From Volvox africanus (taxonomy: Eukaryota; Chlorophyta; Chlorophyceae; Chlamydomonadales; Volvocaceae): a stretch of 64,000 nucleotides of DNA. The translations under genes were made by a program, and so were the position numbers. The notes below the pieces were generated by a model. That model made no database searches. It was not told the origin of the DNA and saw only the letters and a program-made list of their open reading frames with translations. Positions 57,701 through 64,000 of this stretch are shown here, piece after piece. The DNA lies in contig BSDZ01000008.1 in assembly GCA_030268105.1 (NCBI GenBank), forward strand, positions 1,984,001 through 2,048,000. Direction: 5' to 3'. Within the stretch, counting starts at the first letter, position 1; each line of letters begins with the position of its first letter.

Positions 57701-60425
57701 TATCGGCAACAAGATAGAGATGGAGGGAGGGGAGGGGAGGGGAGGGGAGGGGAGGGGAGGGGAGGGGAGGGGAGGGGAGGGGAGGGGAGGAGAGGAGAGG
57801 AGAGGAGAGGAGAGGAGAGGAGAGGAGAGGAGAGGAGAGGAGAGGAGAGGAGAGGAGAGGAGAGGAGAGGAGAGGAGAGGAGAGGAGAGGAGAGGAGAGG
57901 AGAGGAGAGGAGAGGAGAGGAGAGGAGAGGAGAGGAGAGGAGAGGAGAGGAGAGGAGAGGAGAGGAGAGGAGAGGAGAGGAGAGGAGAGGAGAGGAGAGG
58001 AGAGGAGAGGAGAGGAGAGGAGAGGAGAGGAGAGGAGAGGAGAGGAGAGGAGAGGAGAGGAGAGGAGAGGAGAGGAGAGGAGAGGAGAGGAGAGGAGAGG
58101 AGAGGAGAGGAGAGGAGAGGAGAGGAGAGGAGAGGAGAGGAGAGGAGAGGAGAGGAGAGGAGAGGAGAGGAGAGGAGAGAGACGCATCCGTTCAAGAATA
58201 GCATTAAATGTCTTCTGCCATCTCCTGCCAGTAATTCGGTCCTCTACCGATGCATGCATACTCGCGTGCCCCCTTGGCACATTGGTCCTATTTGGAGTCT
58301 CTGACCTGTTCCCTCAGGCCTTCTTTCCTCGCTCCCTTTGCCGTTAGCTGTACGGCATTTCGTCATTCCGTTCTGTCTTCGATTCCGGCATCCCATGCCG
58401 TAAGCTCCACCCCCGTGACTTCCCAGAGCCATGCCAGACACCCCCATTCGACTTCCCTCACCTTGACAAGTCACAGAACGCCGCCCCGTCCCGATGAGCT
58501 TCAGACCAGCTAGATCTGAAACGATGTCTTCCGGTTGACATAACCGCACCAACTGTGCATAGGTCAGGCTGCGCAGGTCGGGCGCGTCCCTGACTTCCGG
58601 AAGGACCTGCTGCAGCTGCTGACGCTGCTGTAGTGATAAGGTAATGGAGCGCTCCTGGCCGCCGCTGCCGCCGCCGCCGCCTGGCATCATGAGGCCGCCA
58701 TTGACTCGTGGGCCCTGCAGCGACCCGTGGGACTCTTGGGTATGGTTGTGATGATTGAGAGAGCTGACGTAGACGCTATCTATTAGGTGATGCAAGGTCG
58801 CGAGGTCGAGTCCTGCCGGAAGCAAGTGACCTTCCAGGTGGCTGAGCGGGTGATGTTGGGGGAGATTTCGGGCACGTGGGGGAACGAAACAGTCGTATGA
58901 GTGTGTGGGCGCATGTCGTAAGTTTTCAGTATCAAGGTCTTCAGTTGCGCAAGGCTGATTCAACTGGATGGGGAGGGAGCGAGGGGGGGGGAGGACATGC
59001 ATGGTGGCGCTCCCATATTAAAAGGGAAAAGAAAGGCGGCCGGCTGCACGACGAAGATAGGTCCAGATATGCGGGCTGCGGAAGGATTGGGACGCCCAGG
59101 TGACGAACAAGGTAGGGATGGGATGGGAGATGCAAAAGGAGCTATAATGTTTTTGGGACTTACTCATTTGCTAGCGGATTGCTTGTTGTGAGGCCGTGAT
59201 GCGAGTACGGAGTGCTCTTGTTGCTGCTGCTTGAGGCATGGAACATGAACAGCTCAGGGGCCAGCTCCTGCAAACAAATCAGCATGAGGGAGTTTCTGAG
59301 GGAATACATGTTTGATTTGATACCTAAAGCTGCCAAAGGCAAAGCCTTGATGCGGGCTTCTCTCTGGGCGGGTAATTTTAGACACAGCTCGGCGCAGGGG
59401 GCTCTCCCTGGCTCGGAGTAGATACCGTGATTCAACAAGTAAGCAACCTGCCGCACTAAGGAAAACTTGAGCATAGTCGTTCTGTGCAGATACTCCCGCC
59501 AATCCTGAATTCGATAATTAGCCCTCATGCAAAAGTGGTACACTTTGATACAGCCTTCGTACAATCAAGAAAGCAGCCAAAAATGGCATGAACGTCAAGC
59601 TTGTCATAAGCTCTCCAAGCTTATACAAAGCTGTGGAAGGCAGCTCACGAACGGCCAATTGCATCGTGGCATTCGTCCATGACAGTGTGACACTCTGGTG
59701 ACACCGCCGCGTCGAGCCGTCGACTTAGAGCCGCATATGGCATAACTATATGGCGACAGCATTTGGGGACTTAAATCTTCTTAAATGCATATCGTTTACA
59801 GCCATAGTAGTACGCTGGGTGCAGTCCATTGAGACTGAATGTGCAAGTATTGAACAGTTGCAACATGCACTGGCCATAATCACATTTCGTTTCTATTCCA
59901 AAATTACCTCATCAAGCCTTTTGTAACAAGCGGCTTGTATAATAACTGCCCTTCCCACTCTACACCCCTCACACAACAACATGAAGTTGTTTCACTAAAA
60001 AGACGTCATCCTTGAAAACATACGTTTCGTTCAAGCCACATAACAAAATAATAATACTGGTCCCTCTACTAGATCTTCACCAATGAGGGATCCATTCTGA
60101 CTAAGCAGCACCCCTTTGCAAGTCAAGGGGTGCTTTTGGCAGAAGTTATGGTTTAATACATAATATGACGCACCTGTTTATTTAAAGTTTGATATTGTCC
60201 TTCATCTTCCGCAATAGGAGCGATGTTACCTGACCGGAAGGGCGACTCAGAGCAGGGGTCAGCCTCTTGCTGAACTTCCGACGCTGCCTGCACCGACTGA
60301 GTTGTTGTTTGTACGATACAGTCATGCTCATCTAAGCGCGCCACAGACCACGAAGGCTGCCGTAGTTGGCGTTTGCTGGTTGTACTGGCCGGTCTAGCAC
60401 GGCCGAAGCAAGCTAGTATATTCAT
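54701..60425 (-). CDS. TKL-type protein kinase-like protein, predicted pseudokinase
   Basis: Seven exons: 60425-60174, 59504-59164, 58841-58462, 57544-56322, 56170-55958, 55575-55323 and 55053-54701, phases 0/2/1/0/0/1, giving 1,004 residues. The start is MNILACFGRARP after ACC; an in-frame ATG at 60461 is possible. Residues 70-77 (APIAEDEG) recall leaders of algal GAF-kinase proteins. The kinase fold starts near 310: LKLIGTGRRSVTCQARWRGA then HVAVK, with Lys335 kept. The third glycine of the loop is Ser320, the alpha-C Glu is apparently Gln352, HRD is HGS (Ser782 for the catalytic Asp), and DFG is NFS (806-808). Asn787, the SPE motif (874-876) and SDVYAFGV are kept. An Ala/Ser-rich insert of roughly 325 residues splits the N-lobe between 380 and 705. 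It probably acts as a scaffold or allosteric partner. The acceptor at 55054 (CCCGAAG) is weak. Confidence 0.82.
57720..58181 (+). repeat. (GGGGA)n then (GGAGA)n satellite tract
   Basis: About 13 units of GGGGA (57721-57785) switch to about 79 near-perfect units of GGAGA up to 58178. The strand is purely purine. All frames are open, but it lies in intron 3 of the pseudokinase (58461-57545) and is not coding. Confidence 0.95.
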
Positions 60426-61167
60426 GGTCACGGGTTCTAAACCATTATAAAATGATAGCACATATAAATTGCAAGCACTTGCGGTATTGCGAGTTTATGC
60501 TGCAGTACGCATGACTCAGATGCCGTACGGAAATACCTGCGACAGCTGAAAATGTAATAGCATTCGTTCGGTATGCTCTTTAAGTATGGCTAGGACTGAG
60601 ACCAAAAATACATCGGGTAGCTTTTCTTTCTTTTCTGGTCTTCAAAATTTATAATCAAGCGTTATCCTTGTATTTCTCCTCTCGTTTTTGATCTCGAAGG
60701 TAACGTTGCGGGTAATTAAACCCCTACGCGCGTTTGGGCCTTGCGAGCTCTCGCGATTTACATCCTTTCAAGGCCAAATCCTGCAGCACGGGCAATAGTT
60801 TCATAAAGGGAATCTCCCTAACTATGAAGCATATATCTTTGATACGGGTTGTGGCAATGGCACAATGCAATACAATGGCTGTTGCACCGAAACCAATGCG
60901 TTTGTGCTGCGTTTGTCTTTGGCTTGTCGATTTGCAAATAAGCTTCTAAAATTTAAGGCTATAAGATACAGATCTGGTTATTTCTACTGATTGGCTTGCT
61001 AGAAACTTTTCAACCCTTTAACATCAGCCACTCACTTCCGAGTCCCAAGAGCTTGCGATCCACGGCGAGATAAAGATTTTAGTCCAATATCCTTATTACT
61101 TAAGATTAAATCAAGCTTTAGAGGTTTTGCTCTCGGGGACAACACTGTCTTGCACCCATCAAACACT
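60426..61167. promoter_or_regulatory. Divergent promoter region, pseudokinase / CX9C protein
   Basis: 742 bp between start codons at 60425 (minus) and 61168 (plus). AT-rich; no exon or repeat recognised. Confidence 0.5.
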
Positions 61168-61503
61168 ATGGTATGGTGGTGGCCTTGGGGCAGCAGCAAT
61201 ACACCCGAGCAAGAGGCAGCTCGGGGCCCCGCGGCATTAGAGCGCAAATGCAAGTCACGTCGCAGCGCTCTAGCGGGATGCAGGCTGGCCAACCCGGATA
61301 AGCCCATGGAGGCGTGCAAGAACCTCGAACTGGCGGTCGTGACGTGTCTGGCAGAAGGTCTATGCAAGCCACATCACGAGGAACACCGGCGCTGCTACAC
61401 ATCCGTCTATAAGACGGGGCACTATAAGGGGCAAGGCCACTGTATCCCGTACGAGGAGGCCATGAAGGAGTGTCTGCGCAAGCAGAAGCGATACCCGTTG
61501 TGA
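61168..61503 (+). CDS. Four-CX9C (twin CHCH) protein, Cox19-like
   Basis: A single exon of 111 residues, starting at the first ATG (MVWWWPWGSSNTPEQ). Eight cysteines form four exact CX9C pairs: 28/38, 50/60, 66/76 and 92/102. That is two coiled-coil-helix-coiled-coil-helix units in one chain. Such proteins are usually imported into the mitochondrial intermembrane space by Mia40 and assist respiratory-chain assembly; plants have Cox19-like proteins with duplicated motifs. No cleavable presequence is seen, as usual for this class. TGTAA follows about 210 bases after the stop (61717). The exact partner complex cannot be told. Confidence 0.85.
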   Translation: MVWWWPWGSSNTPEQEAARGPAALERKCKSRRSALAGCRLANPDKPMEACKNLELAVVTCLAEGLCKPHHEEHRRCYTSVYKTGHYKGQGHCIPYEEAMKECLRKQKRYPL

Positions 61504-63837
61504 AGTCAAGACGTGAATTCAAACGACAGGGGCGCACCCAGTAACCTGAGCGTCGATTCAGGCGTGAATGGCTTCCTTGATGCGTTTGAGGAAAAGGTTC
61601 AACGCATACGATGGATGGAAGAAAACTCCTGGACGCAGCTGACGTACGGCGGACGTCCTTACTCTCATATGACGGTTGCAGTAGTGCGTGTGACAGCGTG
61701 TTATCACGGCTCGCATGTAAAGCAGTGGAGTTCGGTTTCACGAAATAGAGCAACGCACAGGCGTGCGAAGTAGAAGGAAGCTTTTGCTCTACATGCTTCA
61801 TGCGATGTCGTCGTTTGTTATTATTATCAGGATCAGTTGGGGGCGTCGCACTGTATACCGTTGTAAGTCGTTTACCTCAGCCTTCCACGGAAGAGGGCTA
61901 GATAAGGATAGATATGGCACGACATGCCCGACCCTTGCAGGCATACCAAATCCAAATACCAAATCTGCCTGGGAATATGCTGGGCGGTGTGGACGTCTTC
62001 TACATGGGCCAGAACTAGTGGCTGGAAGATAACCTTGGGAGTACGCGGATACAAATTTCTGATGTCTAGGGCGGTGTGTGTCTGCGTATGTAATATTCCT
62101 GGCGTAGCCGTTATCTATCTTTACCTGCCAGAACAAAACGGCAACAATGGTGCTGCTAAAAGGAAGTGCTACTGACTTCATCTCCATTGTACCACAAACA
62201 GATCCGCGATGCTGCATACAGTCGGTAGCCGTCTCATGGTGACATCCAGTATTAGGGAGCTGTGCGATACTGCATCATCGTTGCAATTGTGGTCGAAAAA
62301 CAAGGCCAAGCCTGCCTTTAGGGCATCGTCCGTATGCTGGGGCACATACTAGTACCGCTGCACATACACTCCAAAGTCATATGCCCAGGAAAACTCACAA
62401 CTTATTGCCAGAAAAGAAATGAAATACATCACCCATCCACCAATCGCTGATCGTCACTCCAAGCTCCAAGCGACACAGCATTCGACCCCAAATGTGCCAC
62501 GGCCCCGCCGTCAGAAGCCAACACCCCTCTGCTCTTACGAGACGAAATCGATAAATGGTGCCTAGCACTTGACACACACTGGATACGGGTAATCGGCGAG
62601 GTGCCTTCTGGCACTGTCACTCTCGTCCCAGGCCCTCCCTACCAAAGCCAGCAGTCTAGTGGCCTTACTTACGTGGGAAGGACAGCTACGTCGCTTCCTC
62701 GATGTGGGGTTCAGCGGGACTTTCAGAAGTGCAGACAGCTGCTGCAGCCGGCATCAGGGCTGTGCAACGAGCACGTGGCAAAACGGAATCCCTGGAGACA
62801 ATACACGTACACACCCCGACACTTGGAGCAGGGCGGTGGAGGAGCGCCTACTCCCTAGGATTGCATCATCCCTTCGTCCCTCTTCACCTCCCCACCACTT
62901 GCATCCCCCTGCAGAAGGGGTTGGTCGGTAAGCAGAACTCAGAAGAGGGGACCCCAGGCAAATACTTACTTGGACGCCGATTCACGCGCGCACGCGAAGC
63001 AGTGTACGGGCATACGACAAATATACGTAGTAAAGTAGTACGAGACTGCAATGTAGCCTGTCGAGCATTCCGCGACCTCTCTGAAGTGACCTAAGAGGAA
63101 GGAAAAACGACAGCTAGGAAGCAAGCCGCCTATCTAGCTGCCCGTCAGCCAACAGCTAGCCATTCAGAAGACCTGGAAAGGTAAGAAATAATGTTTGTAG
63201 CTGCAAATGCTCACACACGCATGCCAGACGCCAGCTCCTGCCCAGCTGCTACGATATTTGCGCCCCATGCATTCAGAGTGCACCGATATTAGCGCCAGAA
63301 TGAATATCCACACAACGACATACCTAATACCGACGCCGAGACCCCCTGCATCCCTGAAAGGCGTAGGCGCGTACCTACGGGCTGTAGGTTTAGGCCTCAA
63401 GGCCTACCTACACGAGGAGCGGCGACACTTTCTATTCAGCATATGACGGCGGCATCAACCATCTCTGCGCACCAACCTGCTCCCGCCCTACTGCTGCCCT
63501 GCTTAAACGCACCGCGCTGGCCAGCAACCAGCCATCCAACCAGCAAAGCTCCAATGCGCACATGCCTGACCATCTTGGCCCATCCTGCCCGTGCAGCTGA
63601 AACAACGCCTGCCCCTGCTCAACATCGCATACGAAGGTGGTGCATAATGTCGTGTATAGGAAGCTGCAAGGGATTCCTCGTCTTTAAGCCGACCGCCTCC
63701 ATGGCTTTACAGCCCCGGCCGTACCACGACCAGCACGCACCAATAACTGCAGCAGCAGTAGCAGCAGCAGCAGCCACGTGGTGGCGGTCGCGAAGATAAC
63801 ACCCCCCGGCTCGGCGCACGACTGCACCGCGTCTTCT
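61504..63837. other. Stretch without a supported gene
   Basis: The first 220 bases are the likely 3' UTR of the CX9C gene. From 62480 to 63090 overlapping plus-strand frames look weakly protein-like (LVPGPPYQSQQSSGLTYVGR) and may be a retroelement remnant; none could be identified. A putative TGTAA for the next gene (minus) is at 63711-63707. Confidence 0.5.
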
Positions 63838-64000
63838 TCAGTTGGTAACGGGGGGGGCATCATTCGCTGTCTCAGCTCCCGGTTCGGCTGGGTCCGGTGC
63901 GGCGCCATCGCCCTGGGCTGCTAGGCCCATGGCCTGTAGGCACAACGTCAGGACGGGGAACGACAGGGTGCCGCCCACAGCAGAAGATACGTAGCAATAA
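63838..64000 (-). CDS. 3' end of an unidentified gene, continuing past the right edge
   Basis: The minus-strand frame is open from the window edge to TGA at 63840-63838. It reads SSAVGGTLSFPVLTLCLQAM, GLAAQGDGAAPDPAEPG and a PPVTN end: a hydrophobic segment followed by an acidic Ala/Pro tail. A TGTAA signal lies about 130 bases downstream. It suits the C-terminus of a membrane protein, but no family is recognised, and the left part could be intron. Confidence 0.4.
   Translation of the reverse strand, partial: YCYVSSAVGGTLSFPVLTLCLQAMGLAAQGDGAAPDPAEPGAETANDAPPVTN

Noticed and set aside
57650..58304. Long open frames of repeated Gly-Glu-Glu-Arg-Arg or Leu-Leu-Ser-Ser-Pro across the satellite
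   Set aside because: They are by-products of a 5-bp repeat that has no stop codon in any frame; the tract is intronic.

Overview
The window is nuclear DNA of a eukaryote, most likely a chlorophyte green alga of the Chlamydomonas/Volvox order. Genes are split by many GT-AG introns (two GC-AG). Coding exons carry Ala/Ser/Gly-rich low-complexity stretches. TGTAA, the usual polyadenylation signal of these algae, follows two of the stop codons. Introns are full of small dispersed repeats, and a Chlamydomonas-type telomere motif (CCCTAAAA) occurs internally. The organism call is inference; no marker gene settles the species. Exon models below were built by reading splice sites and checking that codon phase carries across every junction.

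Left two thirds (1-40,152): two large receptor-like genes stand head to head. The minus-strand gene (about 4,338 to beyond base 1) starts with a signal peptide and encodes a PstS-like (phosphate-binding type) domain. The plus-strand gene (6,228-40,152; 22 exons, 1,699 residues) encodes a signal peptide, a bacterial-type amino-acid-binding (Venus-flytrap) domain, a Cys-rich ephrin-receptor-like region, about eight membrane helices and a long disordered tail. Its introns hold Copia LTR remnants, a fragment of bacterial DnaG primase inside a Copia gag pseudogene, a perfect 170-bp inverted repeat, and three families of 90-100 bp elements with TG...CA ends.

Middle (40,153-47,503): gene-poor and repeat-rich.

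Right third (47,504-64,000) is gene-dense: a plastid-type Tat-like protein (minus) divergent from a polytopic membrane protein (plus); a possible small secreted or lumenal protein (minus); a TKL-type pseudokinase (minus, 7 exons, 1,004 residues) with a (GGAGA)n satellite of about 460 bp in the intron that splits its glycine loop; a divergent four-CX9C mitochondrial-type protein (plus); and the 3' end of an unidentified gene (minus) running off the right edge. Three divergent gene pairs in 64 kb suggest frequent shared promoters. Apart from the two receptors, which look functionally related (both sense small solutes with bacterial-type binding domains), nothing ties the genes into one pathway.
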